Part shown: one piece after another, positions 51,084 through 63,672 of the stretch | Numbering within the stretch: the stretch's first letter is position 1 | Layout: each line of letters starts with the position of its first letter | Origin: Malurus cyaneus samueli | Lineage: Eukaryota; Chordata; Aves; Passeriformes; Maluridae | DNA length: 64,000 nt | NCBI GenBank assembly: GCA_009741485.1 | Contig: CM019214.1 | Coordinates: forward strand, 55,074,803 to 55,138,802 | Direction of reading: 5' to 3' | The notes under the pieces: generated by a model | What the model was told of the DNA's origin: nothing | Database searches by the model: none | The model's input: only the letters and a program-made list of their open reading frames with translations | Program-made: the position numbers and the translations under genes

Positions 51084-54000
51084 GTATTAATTAATCTTTC
51101 AAAGGAATTTTGTGCTGAGAGAAGCCAAAAAATCTCTTTGTTTTATTTAACATCTAATGAAATATTTATCTTCGTTAATGAACTTCTCATCTTCATTAAA
51201 ATAAAAATTGCACAAGTTTGTATGTTTTAAATGTTTTTATAATTGAAGTATACAAAAAAAAAATCTCTCCAGACCTACAGTATCTGAAAAACAAACATAT
51301 TATTGCACATTCTGTGTCATTTTGACTACAGCAACATTTAAAATTGGAGAAATCCTATTGCCTCTGCCAAAAGTTTTCCAAGGCACTAAATTTTTTTCAA
51401 ATTTATCTTAATTGATGACTTTTTTACTTTTAATTTTACAAATAGGGATGACAATATAAACATTTTGGTATTTTTTATTATTGTCAACCTGTGATGCATA
51501 ACAGCTTTTATAGAACAGATACTAGGCATAGAAAAAGAAATCAGCATCATGGGTTGCAATTTAAAATACTGCAGAAGTTTGTACATGATATGGGGTTAGG
51601 TTATACTCTGTGAGACTAAAGTTGAGGAAAAAAAAGAGTTTGTGAGTTACTGCCTGGCATTTAATGATTGAACCTGGAGTAAGACTGATGAATGTAAGTT
51701 ACAAAGGACAGTCCTGGCAGAGGACCCAGTTAAATGACAGTCTGTGGTGATCAGCAACTTTGAGACAGTGCCCAAGATAGCCAGACATCCAGAATGACAA
51801 TATGCAGTGAAAAAAAANACCAAAAAGAAAGTAAAAGCAAAACAACCAATACTGAAGTTTTGTGCATGATTTCAGTATAGAACTGTGGGGAGATTAGAAG
51901 AAATTAAGTTATTTCCATTTGAAAAAGTAGGGGTGTAAGAGGACAATGATGGCATGTTTTGGATCAAAGGTGAAGACTAATACTTAAAAAGAGGACCACC
52001 TATTAAAATCCCAAAATAATCTATCTCAGCTACTTAATATTTCTGGAAATAGTGTCTGTGGACAAAGAAGAGTTATGGTTAAAACAGAGTCTGTACAGAA
52101 TATTAACATTGTGCGTAGTAAGACAGGTGAAATGGAATTTCATTTACTTCAAGGATGAGTGCAATATTATTGGAATAATGAAAATGTACTTAAAATAAGG
52201 AAATTATTGGAGACTTAGAATACAAGAAATTATATTTGCACAGTGGGGCAGCACAATGGGATTTTTACTCATTTTCAATATGCCTGCATTTGCTTAAATC
52301 CTTGAACAAGGTGTTTATAAACACATTAATGTGTTTGCATTCATTTTAGACATGCAATACCTGAGAAAGCCAGCCCTGCAGAGACCAAAAAGTAGGTGTG
52401 CTTTAAGAGTGCTTTAGAATTTAATAAACGAGATCTTTAAGCTATCAAGGTTGTGTACAGAGTCATATATTCTTCACTACATTATCCTATAATTTTTTCA
52501 ACTGAGAAGATATAGTGGGACTCTGCTGATACCATAATGGCAGTATAGATATTGCTCTGTGTTATGAAGGTGTGGAATAGCTGCTGAGGCAATGTAATTA
52601 TCTATAAAATACCCAAACAATATCAGTGGGAGGGATATGTTCCACTTCACACATTTGTGGGGTAGATGTCTTTATCTGAGCTGTTTGGCTGGACTCCTAT
52701 TAAAGTCAATGAAGAGTAATAGACACATCTCTCCCTTCAAAGAAAATGAATCACAACTTTAAAGTTTCTTCATTGATTATAAAGGGAGTCTGCTAAACCA
52801 GCTCAAATGCAGCTATGCACAGTGCAGGTGTCTGAAGTTAATGTGATGAATCTCATACATTGTGTATTTTCCTTTTTGCTTGCCTCAGAATTCCAGCATC
52901 ACTTGTGACAGTAATCACGCTACGAGCAGCTGCATTTCAGTCACTTCTTGTAAATACTGATGTTAGAAATGTGTAATTTTGCATCAGTTCTGGAAAAAAA
53001 ATCACAGCCTGACAAGTTCTTTTCTGTTTCATATAATTCTGTGCAATTTTGAAAGTTGCATAAAGCATGACCCTCAAACATAGAAAAAAAAACAACCTTG
53101 AATTCTGCACTAATACTGAAGCTTTGCAGCATTTATTTCATTTGGGTGCTACCACAGAAGGCACAAGACATGAAACAAGAGTCAGAGAAGCATTCTGAAA
53201 GCTCTGAAATAAGAACAAAAGCAGCCATGAATTGAGAGTTAGAAAAATAAGTAGATGAGGTATCACAGAACTCTAGAAGGAAAAATAGTATCATATTACT
53301 CATCCAGTTGCATTGTGTTACTGAAACTTTATTACTATATTGTTACTCATTTGTAATGGACTAGTAAGTGTTTTGCCAAAATTTTTTGCCTTTTAAATGT
53401 AGTCATGCTTGCAAACAAGACACGGGCTGGAATTAACCTGATAGAGCATAGAGTGTAGACCTCTACATCTGTGTGCTTGTCACCCTTGACCCTCACTGGA
53501 GGGACTGGAAACAAAAGTCTTCAGCAGAGTTCATTCCATTAAAAACAATAGTTAGAGTACCCCAGTATCGACTGCTACAAACAAATTTAGTAAGATCAGT
53601 CATATCCAGAAAAGCTGAATTCAGTTTCTGGAGGTGAGACTGTTATTTCTTTGCAGTTGTTGTTGTTTGTTGTATGTGGAATTTTTTTTTCCCCATATAA
53701 TAAATCCGTTTATAGTAAGGGTTGTAATTATACTCCAAGGTTGTCTAATTGCAAAGGATTGATGTAGCATTTGACACAGTCACAAGATGTATATGCTAAG
53801 GAGTCACTGTTTTACCCATTTTACATTTTTCAGCAAAGAATTAAGTGGATCTTATCGATTTCACAATTAAAATGGTGCCATTTTTTGGGGTTGCTTATAT
53901 GCTTCACATCTGATGTTTTGCTCTTGAATGGTGAAGGAATAAGTCATTTTTAGCCAATGCCTTAAGCCGAAACCAAATTTTTATGCAAAAAGAAAGAAAT

Positions 54001-54706
54001 AATATCTACTGATTTCTTGATGGCAGCAGCGATGCTTTGGTGTCACACAAAGGTGTTGTGAAACTTAATTAATATTTGTAAAGTATTCTGGATCTTGGAT
54101 GAAAGGCACAGTAGAAGTTCAGTTATGCTATTAACTTCTGCTTTTATATTTTCTTTGGTGATGGATCAGAGTCCTAAGCACAAAAAAAAAGTGGCAAACA
54201 GAGGCAATGCAAGATGCAGCAATTCACAAATATTGTCAGCTAATTATAGTTCGTTTCAAATCTTGTACAGGGAAATAGGTGGGGAAATATTTTATGGGAT
54301 TTAGCATGCTAATACTTGATAGCCTAAATTTTGTGTAAAGGTACCTTACCTGAATTATGGTATAAGAAAAATTTAATAGACTGACTTAGCTCATTTATTC
54401 TGCATTAGATCTAGAATTGGTATTTTACTGAGTGCAGCATTTTGGTGTAGTAAAGGATAGTCTCTCTTTTATAGTCCTAAACTAACTGAGGGGTCAGAAA
54501 TCTTTTAAGGAGAACAGGAGTTCAACATTCACTTAAAATATTCAAGAGGCAAAAAAGCAGTTAGACTTAAAATGTAAATAAAACGGTACAGGGAGATTTT
54601 ATCAGGCAGACAGCCCTTTGTGCAGTGTTAAGAGTTAAGAAGGCAATCATCTTCCTAAAATATCACTCCAACCTAATTGGTCTATTTTGTCAGTTGAAGA
54701 AAAATG

Positions 54707-54730
54707 AAAAAAAAAAAAAAAAAAAAAAAA
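54707..54730 (+). repeat. Poly-A tract
   Basis: A run of 24 A. No retrocopy body is recognisable upstream. Confidence 0.95.
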
Positions 54731-57700
54731 GTTTGCCATCAATAAAGCTATATTAACTTTAACTAGCTGAGGGTCTGATGGTTTAGTTTAAAAGTAGCAA
54801 AGATTTTAGGGTTTTTCCGTTCTGTCTTTGTCAGTAATATTTAAAAAAAAAAAGAGGCATTTTTGTGTCCTTCAGAAAGAGGAAATATTTATAATAGTCT
54901 TAAGATAAAAGAAATTAATGTGTTTAATACAAATATAAATTACATATTTTAAACCAGAAGAGCAAGCAATTACTACATTAAATCTACATTATTTCTAAAA
55001 ATAGTGTTTTCCCACAGTCGTTATTTTTATATTGATATGATTAAGAATAAATAAAAGAATTTAGCCTTTGTGTAATTCAAGCATTTGGCTTTTCCGTGCA
55101 TTTGATTTGGCATTTGACCCATCTCTATTAGTATCTCAAATTGCTATAAAATTTTTTAAAAATCAGCTAAGAAAAGGAAGCATAAAGGAAGTGAAACTAA
55201 AATTAACACATTTGGAAGGAATACTCAGCCAGCATCACGTTCTATCTAAGCTAACATTTGTTGTCAGCATATATCTATAATAAGTATTCTTCCAGTGAAC
55301 TGCCAGCTGGCTTGTAAAGAGGAAAATATATTCTATAGTATAGACTGCTAGCTTTAAAAAGAAATATTTTGCTTTTGCACATTGTAGGGTTCCGTAACAC
55401 CTGAAGGACATCCTGGGAGACAGCAGCATATATAATGATAATGTGATGTCATTTTGTTTTTCCTAGTTGAGAAACACAAAGTGTGTACCAGTAATGGTAA
55501 AAACATTTTTTCTATTATATTCTTGTCAGCCTTATTTTTTAAAAGTGATGCAGCCTCTAATAGCTTAGGAAAAGCAGCAATAGCATAATAGTGTGTTTTG
55601 TCATGGATGTTGGAAAGGATGGATCGCAATGTGCTACATCTGGCCTTGGAAACAAAGTGTTACGAAGGCAGGACCAAAAAATTTACAGTGCTGCTTTATG
55701 TGCATGAAATTAGAATATGGATTGTTGAAAATATACAATGCTGTATTAGATAATTCAAGTTTTGACTTGTTTATTTAGTCTCTGTGTTGATTCTGCAGAT
55801 TTTGCCTGTGACAAACTGTCGGTGCAACCCTTGCATTAAAAGACATGTATTTTTCATGATATTGTTTCATGCTGCAATATGCTGGCTACAACTCCTTTCA
55901 AGTAATCAAACTATATTGAATACAAACATAAAATAAAAAGCAGCAATAATTTGCTTTCGTTTTTAGCTTTATACTCTGACTCAAAGATATACGCTCTTAG
56001 CCACTGGAGAGAGAACAGTATCTTTGCACATTGATGAATTGGACATAAAATACTGTGGTTGGATCAGACTCCTTGGCTTCACTGGAAATACTGGAAGCAT
56101 CATAAAAGTAGTACACGGACTGGAGGATCAGTTCCATTTTCAACCTTGCCATCAAATTTGTTATGACGATCACAGTCACTTTTGCTGCAGTAACTATGCC
56201 ATCCGATGCAATCTGGTTCCCAATGCTAAAATATTGAAAGGCTAAAACACCATTAAAGCATACAAATATCAGTTCTATTTCAGTTCCAAATGGGCAATAG
56301 TTCCAAAGCTTGATCTTAAACATTCAGTGCACAGAAGAATACTCATTTTATAAGGTTTCCCTCTAGGTTTTTCATATTCTCGCAAAACCGCTGACTCTTA
56401 GATTTTCCACCTAAAATTAACTTTATAGCCAAATGTATTTTACTGGGCCAGATATTCAGTAAATATATTCAGGAAATACTCAGTTTTTGCCTCTCTTTCT
56501 ACTAAAATAGCATAGCATTTACAACATAGCATAGGGATAGTACTAGTTGGGCTTTAAAATCTACATTTGCAGGCTCTCATAGCACAAATATATTTACAAA
56601 GATAATTTGAATACCCCATCATTCTGGGAGACTACTCCAGAGCTGAGTTTCTGCTATAGAGCTGGTTTGTGTCTCTTACTATTATTTAATGTGTATGCAA
56701 GGAATGATCAGTTGCTTTTCTGGGATAAACAAATCAATTAATTTTATATCCATGTTGTGGACTCTCTTCCTTGTGTTATACTGGTAGCCTGTGCTGAAAT
56801 CATTCCAGTCTAAGTTCACCTTGACCATGGGTAACCAGCATCTTAAAGACTGTTCCAGGGAATGTCCTGCAAGTAACTTGTATGGTGCCATTATTGTGTT
56901 GCTATTGTCAAGAAACAGTGTGAGTGGAAAGCTGCAGGAGACAGGGAGAGGGAGGGAGATTAGGAAGAAGAGTAAAAGCAACCAAGAGGTAACATTTTTC
57001 ATTTCCTCTGTCTTGAGAAAATCACACTTCGAAGCAAGAAAATTGTACACTCCAGATATTTTGCACAGCTCATTGCTTCTGACACCAAGGTAGTCACTTG
57101 ATCCCAAAGTCGCTGGTTAAGACTGCTCTGTGGTTTAATTTAGCCATTCTCTTTTCTCATGCTTACTTTTTGATGATGGACCACAGTGTTAAGTTCTCTC
57201 TGGGAAAGCATGCTGCTTCCATATGGTCTGGGATTTCTGTAGTGGGGTGCATCCAGGACACAGTCTGTCATGACATGCTGTTTTTTCTGAGGAATCTTTA
57301 CTGGCAAAGACACAGAGTGGTGCCAAATTCAAACCACCTGGCTCTAAGGCTAATTGAGTTTTTCCTGGGAGGGTAGAATAATCATTTTGAAGTACCTTTC
57401 TGAAATTATGTTACCACTGAGAGGGGATGGGTAAGATTGGCTTGTCACTGTGGTACCTAAATGCATCTATGAAGATGTATTCAAGATGGAAGTTTACAGT
57501 TAGTTAGAGAAGCTAGTATGAACTCTGAATTGAAAATCTACCTGGGCCAGCATTAGCACTTGTCACAGAAGTAGAATTCCTGCATAGTCTAAAATGCTGG
57601 CATTTTTCATTCTGGATAGGAATTAAAGCCTTTTGCTTAAGTACTGCTTCATAGCTAACTACTGTGTTAGACCTCATATATATGTTTCAGCTTGAAGTCT

Positions 57701-58842
57701 TCCTCACATTTAGCATGAGCTGAGTTTATTTTCAGTTTTGTAGTTGTGCTACTAATGCTAAGCCCTTGGAACTTCATTAAGGTCTATGTTTTTGTGGGCT
57801 GGAGGGATTATGTGTGACTTCAGTTCATAGCTCATTTCCTAGGGCATGACTTCTGGTTTGGTTTCTCTTGCCATGATTCTTGTTCTGGAGCTGAATGTCA
57901 CTGCTTAGAGCCATTGTCTTCCATAAACTCACTTTCATACAAAGTACCTAAAAGCAGCAAGGTTATATTACATGTGTTTTGACATCCCATGCATCCTTAA
58001 TAGATTTTCCAAAAGCTTGCTGCTGTGCAATCTATTTCACAGCCTCATTCCTTCCTGTTCTGCATGTGACTATCTCTTCATGTTAGGCATTGGGCTTTTA
58101 CTCTGTTTTAGCACACAGATGAGAACAAGGGTGGTTGTGTATTATTAATGTGGGGTGCTAATGTGATACTGATCTTTAAAAAGGATTCCACATTTTCCAG
58201 AATTATGTCTGAAAGCTAATACAGCTTTCTTTAAGTGGCCCCTATTATCCAGGAATCTTTGCAGCAGTGAAATGGCTTCTCAGTTGCATACTCTTGTATT
58301 AATTGTGGTGCTTAATCTGAAAACAGCAAAACGCTAATCTGCCTTTTTGTTACTGGGGTAACATACTTGTTTAGAAAAGATGTGGCTTTTAGAGAAGGGT
58401 GAAGCAGGTTTGGGATTTTGTGAATCAAAAGAGGTGCTCTGCATAGGAGTAGGTATTAGCTCTACGACTTGTGTTTTAAAAAGTAGTGGGAGTAAAGCTC
58501 CAGAAAGAAACCTTAGGAAAGCTCATCTTCATAAATTATTTGTATGTGCTGAAAGAAATTAACATCACAGTCTGTTGATGTGCTAGCTATGGCCACAGCT
58601 ATTCCTATCAGAAAAGTTAAAACTCATGTTACTTTTTCAGAATTGCACAAAAGATATTTATTAATTCACATATTGTTATGGGATCTATGGTTGTATTCTG
58701 CCAATTGTTTCAGCTTCTGGTTAAGTAATGGAAAGGATTTGTGCATATGTTTCTGATGTGTGTGTACATGGAGGGTAGTTCAAAAGAAATACTGACTTAC
58801 GTGTGCTTTTGCATAGGTATTTTCTGTAATTCAGCTTGGAAG

Positions 58843-58960
58843 CAAAAACAAAAAAAAAAACCAAAAAAAAAACCAGCCAAACAAACAAAAACAACCAAAA
58901 AAAAAAAAACAAAAAAAACCCACCCCCCCAAAAAAAAAAATAAAAAAAAACTCCAACAAA
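58843..58960 (+). repeat. A-rich, almost G-free low-complexity tract
   Basis: Nearly 120 bp of A with scattered C (aaaccagccaaacaaacaaa, acaaccaaaa) and a C8 run at about 58922, with a single G. It gives lysine-rich and phenylalanine-rich spurious open frames on the two strands. Confidence 0.95.
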
Positions 58961-60272
58961 TGCTGATCTACTGGTATTTTGTTCCAATTTCATTTTATGA
59001 CCACTTTTTCTCTCCAGAAAAGGAAAGTAATTATTTTTTAAGCCTGTTTGAAGCTTAACAGTATGATTGATATTTTGTATGTAAGATTACTTTGATGGTG
59101 ATGTTTAGTGTAAAAAAGTGATTATTTGAGCAAAGCACTAAAAGAGGAGGCAAAATGGAGAGAAGGGGAACTAAAAGGATGAGCAGTAAATTCTGTTTCT
59201 ATCTAGACTTCACCAAAAAAACCCCAAAACCAAACAAAGGAAAAAAGGTAGAAACCACGTTCCAATATTCAACTCTTTTTAAAATTTCATGCTATCAGAT
59301 CCAATGCTTGCTGACACTAAAAAAAAAAAAAGAAAAAGTTATGTTTATGGAAATCCAGTAGCAAATAAAGCACACCTTTTTGTAGAACTTGAAACTGTTT
59401 TATGTAGGACAGATTGTTCAGCACCAAAATTATCCACACTGTGATACAAACAGTGCTGAACACAATGAGCTATGGAAGCTCACAAGCTGATTGTATTTAG
59501 CTGTGACTTCATCCTTTAATAACTTTTCCACATGATACTTCAGTTGAAAGGGTTTTGTTCTGTTTTGTGTCTCTGTTGTTGTTTTTTATCGTAATGAATT
59601 TTTTTTTTACCGACATCAAGTGACACAGTACAATGCCTTGGTGACTCAGGTTTAGTGCTTGTAAGTAATCAGTTTCTGTTGCCGTTTTTTGGGTATGGCT
59701 TCTTCTGTTTGTACAAATAGAAAAAGGGTTTGTAAGGCTAAGTAAACCTAAGTTTGTAAGGCTACAAGAAAAGACAGTGTGGGGTTTAGATTTTTTACAT
59801 CTATTTCTTTCAAACAATTTCTCACCTTGCTAGTTCAGTTTTTTCACTACCCAAAATGTCCAGTTTTATGCATTCTATGTGATCTTTAAATAATAGAAGG
59901 TGACATGTTCAGGTACTCCACTGCTTTGTTAGTTTACTAAAGACCAGATTGCTGACCTTTAGCTTACTCCTGCAGTAACATGGGAGCCATGGAAACATAT
60001 ATTAATGATTAAAACACATGAAAAAATTACTGAGAGAAGATCGTTCAATATTTAAAATAACTGGGGAAGAAAAGGTGTTTAGATGTTCTTTTTTAACACA
60101 TCCATGGTTTAGTTTTATGTCTTCAATTAAAATTAAAATCTCCTACATATAAATTGCTATTTTAAATAGAAACACATGGACATCTCAGTTTCCTGAATAT
60201 TTGCACTAAGTATTAACACAAATATATTTGTACATGAATGTTAAGTAGAGAAATGAAAGGTGTATGATTAAT

Positions 60273-60286
60273 AACAATATGCAAAT
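60273..60286 (+). promoter_or_regulatory. Adjacent SOX-like and POU octamer motifs
   Basis: AACAAT (60273-60278) directly abuts a perfect octamer ATGCAAAT (60279-60286). A second octamer in reverse orientation lies about 80 bp downstream (tatttgcat near 60360). SOX and POU factors often bind composite sites, but the canonical composite has the SOX half in the other orientation. Confidence 0.3.
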
Positions 60287-61884
60287 TTGAAACTAATTTA
60301 TTGGTGTTACACAAAGGGCAAACTGGGATAGTGTTTGGCCAAATATGTTTACATACTTCATATTTGCATGCGTTTAATGAACATGCAGTGTGAAATCACC
60401 CATCTTTGCATAAAAACTGGATAAGCACTTTTTTAAAGTGCCTGAATTTCAAAGCCTCAGTGGCTGAGCCTGCTTTCCTGTATTTCCTGCACAATGCTCT
60501 CACTCTGCCAGGGAAGATGGCAGTGGGTCCATCCATGTTCCCCGCACATGATCTATTTGTGCTGCCACTAACAATGTCAGCTCAGCACGTATCCCTCTGT
60601 CCCTCGTTTTCACTGCTGAGTTGTAAAACTTCAGCGTTCTGATTAACCCCAGACACTGGGAGGAGCCTTCTCCCCTCACAACATACTGTTTTGCACTTTT
60701 TTAGGAATATTATGAAAAGTTATGTTCTGTTGATTTCATGACTGAATTTTACAAATGCTGGTCTTTTAATCTCACACTCTGCAAACTGAAAAAGACTCAA
60801 GCAAATCATATAAAGGATTTTCCCATGATTAAAAAGTTAGACTCCCATTTTTATCTCCCATCTTCAGTGGAAAATAAATCCTCTTGTGTCTCAATTTGGA
60901 ATGAAATACATGAAGAGTATACAAAAATATATTTCCTCCTTAATTAGTTGTTTCCTTTAAGTTTTTCAAAGAAGGGTTACAACTTGACTAAGATCCCTTC
61001 CATCTGTCACAATATGCTTGCTTTTATTTTGACTTCCCATTGCTGTCTTATCAAATATCACATGAATCATTACCATTTGTTTGCCATCCCTTTCTTTTGT
61101 TTTGTTTCTCTTCCTCCAAATGATTAAAACATCAACTTGAATGAAAGGTTAGAAGTACACTGTGATTCACATTTGCCCCATCTTATTAAAACAAATAAAC
61201 CAACCACTTATATAATTTAAATGTGCTTGAGCTATGGCATGCAGATGCTTTTATCAGCTCTGGGCTGAAGAGGTTGTGTGCATTCGGGCATGCACGTACA
61301 ACTGTTCTTTGAAAGGGACAAACCTCATTAAGATTACAGGTGCCTGGAAATAACTTCTGAGAAAATAGCTACCATTTTCAATAAAGCTACTTCCTAACAG
61401 GAAACACAATTTATTATGCTACTTAGCAAAAGTGAGCAGCTTTGCTTTTATTTAGATATAACCAGACCCATTCAGGGTCACAAATATCTTATTTCTTTTA
61501 AACTGAAGTTAGCAGTTTTTAATGGTTGGAGGGTCTGGCAACAGGATACGTAATTTCAGTCTGAAGTCTCTGCTGTCTTTAGGACCACATGGGCTTCTCC
61601 TGGGGATTTTGTGTTGCAACGTGATTTTATAAGAGGACTCTAAGCTCTCATCAGCTCAGTCACCACCCATAGAAACAGTGTTCAAATGGATTTTTGAACT
61701 TATGAGTGAAGAACCTTTAATTTCTATTAAATACATATACATTTGTGTTTTTTGATTGCTGCTGTTGTTTTTTGTTATCTGTGCTAATATCGTCCTTCGA
61801 GGTCTCAGCTAACACTGCTATTATCTAAATAAGGACAAGAAAAGAGACTGAGAATCCATCAGTACATTAAATCTCTGTTGTCTG

Positions 61885-61955
61885 AAAAAAAAAAGAAGGG
61901 AAGGAAGCAGAAAGTTTGAAAAAAAAGAAGGGAAGGAAGCAGAAAGTTTGAAAAA
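61885..61955 (+). repeat. 32-bp tandem duplication, purine-rich
   Basis: Gaagggaaggaagcagaaag followed by tttgaaaaa starts at 61895 and again at 61927, with 29 identical bases and a preceding A run in both copies. The identity suggests a recent duplication. Confidence 0.95.
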
Positions 61956-62370
61956 GAGAACAGAAAAACAGGGAGGAAAAAAAAGCAAAGTCATAGAAAA
62001 TTTCAGTCATATTTGTCTTCACTTCTTATTAACAAGAGACATCAACCTTATTCTTTGAATGTACAAAGAGATGAATAGATAGACACTATTCAAATACCCA
62101 TAAGACCATTTTGAGTGAAAATTGTCTTCTATCACTGACCTGTGCATATTTGAAGAAAATATGTTTACTGAAGTTAGGAATTCTAGTGATTAAAACTGTG
62201 GCTACTTTGATGCAAGAGTTCTTGGATTATGGGCTGGGATTTACTATTCTACAGCTCACAAATTACAATCATAAAAATTAATAATACATTGATAAAAAAA
62301 TTATACAAACCTTGACATCCTAATTTTCAAAACTCACGCTGAGATTTCATATCTTGTCATTTGTTTTTTG

Positions 62371-62473
62371 AGCAAGCTGGTCTAGTGAAAGGAATCTGTA
62401 CCCACAGCAGGAGAGCAGTTCTTGGTGATCTTTAAAGTCCCTTCCAACCCAAACCATTGTATAATTGGGTGAT
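62371..62473 (+). mobile_element. CR1 LINE 3'-end fragment (5'-truncated)
   Basis: The order agcaagctggtctagtgaaa, then gtacccacagcagg, then gatctttaaagtcccttcc and caacccaaaccattgtata follows the 3' end of avian CR1 retrotransposons, which terminate in gatctttaaggtcccttcc, caacccaaaccattctatg and a short octamer-like tail. The fragment is about 100 bp, which is typical of 5'-truncated CR1 copies, and is in the same orientation as DACH1. It contains no coding capacity. Confidence 0.85.
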
Positions 62474-63621
62474 CTTCCTTCTCCCAAAGTATTTTGTCTC
62501 TTTTTTTTCTTTTTTAACCTGTACTCTGGGGGTTTGTTATCAGCTCTCTGTGTTAGGCTACCATATCTTTCTGTCTGTTTGGTCACTTGCTTGGTTGTTT
62601 TCAGCTCCTAGCTATGGAAAACATTATCCTGTTCCTAAGGAGAGTTTTCCTCAGCAGGCTTTTGTAAGATAGCAAGTGACTGAATTCAGATGGGACACTG
62701 CACTTTGGATATTGATTTACAAATTTTCATAAACCAAAGACTGCAGTATGATAGTCGTGATGATCACTGTTATTACATTTATTTTTAAAGCAGCTGTGAG
62801 AATACAAACTAAAATAGGATTTTTTGGAGGACAAACAACTCCACTGTGACATACACTGAGTGTCAGAAATACAGGCATTACCATCTAATGGATTACTTAT
62901 TTAGTTTGCAACTGAAGACAAAACTTAAAATTTCATTTTACATTTTTATCAGTTTACAAGGTTGCTTATTAAAAGTAATAATATTTCAGTGTGCTTGTGT
63001 TTTTACCTTGAAAATCTTGGGCCCATAGAGATACTTACTGCAAGCTGCCCACAGAACACTAATGTGAATCATTCCCCAGATGACATCTCTGTGGGAATGC
63101 ATTTCAAGGCATATGATTTGTTTCAGCATTGCAAACTTTTATGTCAGTTCCATTTGTTTGTTTTTTATAACATTTATGACCTTTTAACTATTTGGGCATG
63201 TTCATTCAAAATCCTCAAAATGAATCTTAATTAAAAAGAGTTGATGTAAAAAAAATACTCCCCTCACTCTGGGTAGAATTTCTGTCATATCAATCCACAG
63301 ACAAAAACAAATGATGTTTAGGAGTAGTGGCATTTTCAGTTTGAGTTACTAGCATGAGCTTGTGTGATCTTGCTGAACGCTGCCATTTGCAAAAGAGCAA
63401 TTAAAACAGATGACAATCTGCTAATCACACACAGTTCTATTTAGAAATTTAGCAGTATTTTCCCAGTTTGTGTCTTTGCTTGACTTCCTAAGAGTAAAAG
63501 TAAGTTTTATGTATTTAGATTGTATATAACAGTATGTAAATTTGGGAAACCTCACCACAGATCAACAGTTTTCAGCAGGCTAAAAATATACCCCAGTGTT
63601 GTAAACATCCTTAGTGAAAGC

Positions 63622-63672
63622 TCTGTGTGTGTGCTTGTGTAGTATATGTTTGTATGCATATGTTTGTGTGAC
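63622..63672 (+). repeat. TG-rich degenerate microsatellite
   Basis: Ctctgtgtgtgtgcttgtgt is followed by a further TG/TA-rich stretch (gtttgtatgcatatgtttgt). It is imperfect throughout. Confidence 0.75.

Noticed and set aside
56682..57107. 141-codon minus-strand frame with a hydrophobic stretch resembling a signal anchor
   Set aside because: The hydrophobic segment comes from a purine-rich stretch on the + strand (gggagagggagggagattag). An overlapping 100-codon forward frame exists and no family was recognised.
57486..57553. Phase-1 frame beginning DGSLQLV after an AG
   Set aside because: It diverges from the expected DGRLYLK tail at once and has no acceptor-like upstream sequence.
62691..62715. 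Another phase-1 terminal-exon look-alike (DGTLHFGY then stop)
   Set aside because: No polypyrimidine tract before the AG and poor agreement with the DACH1 tail after the first two residues.
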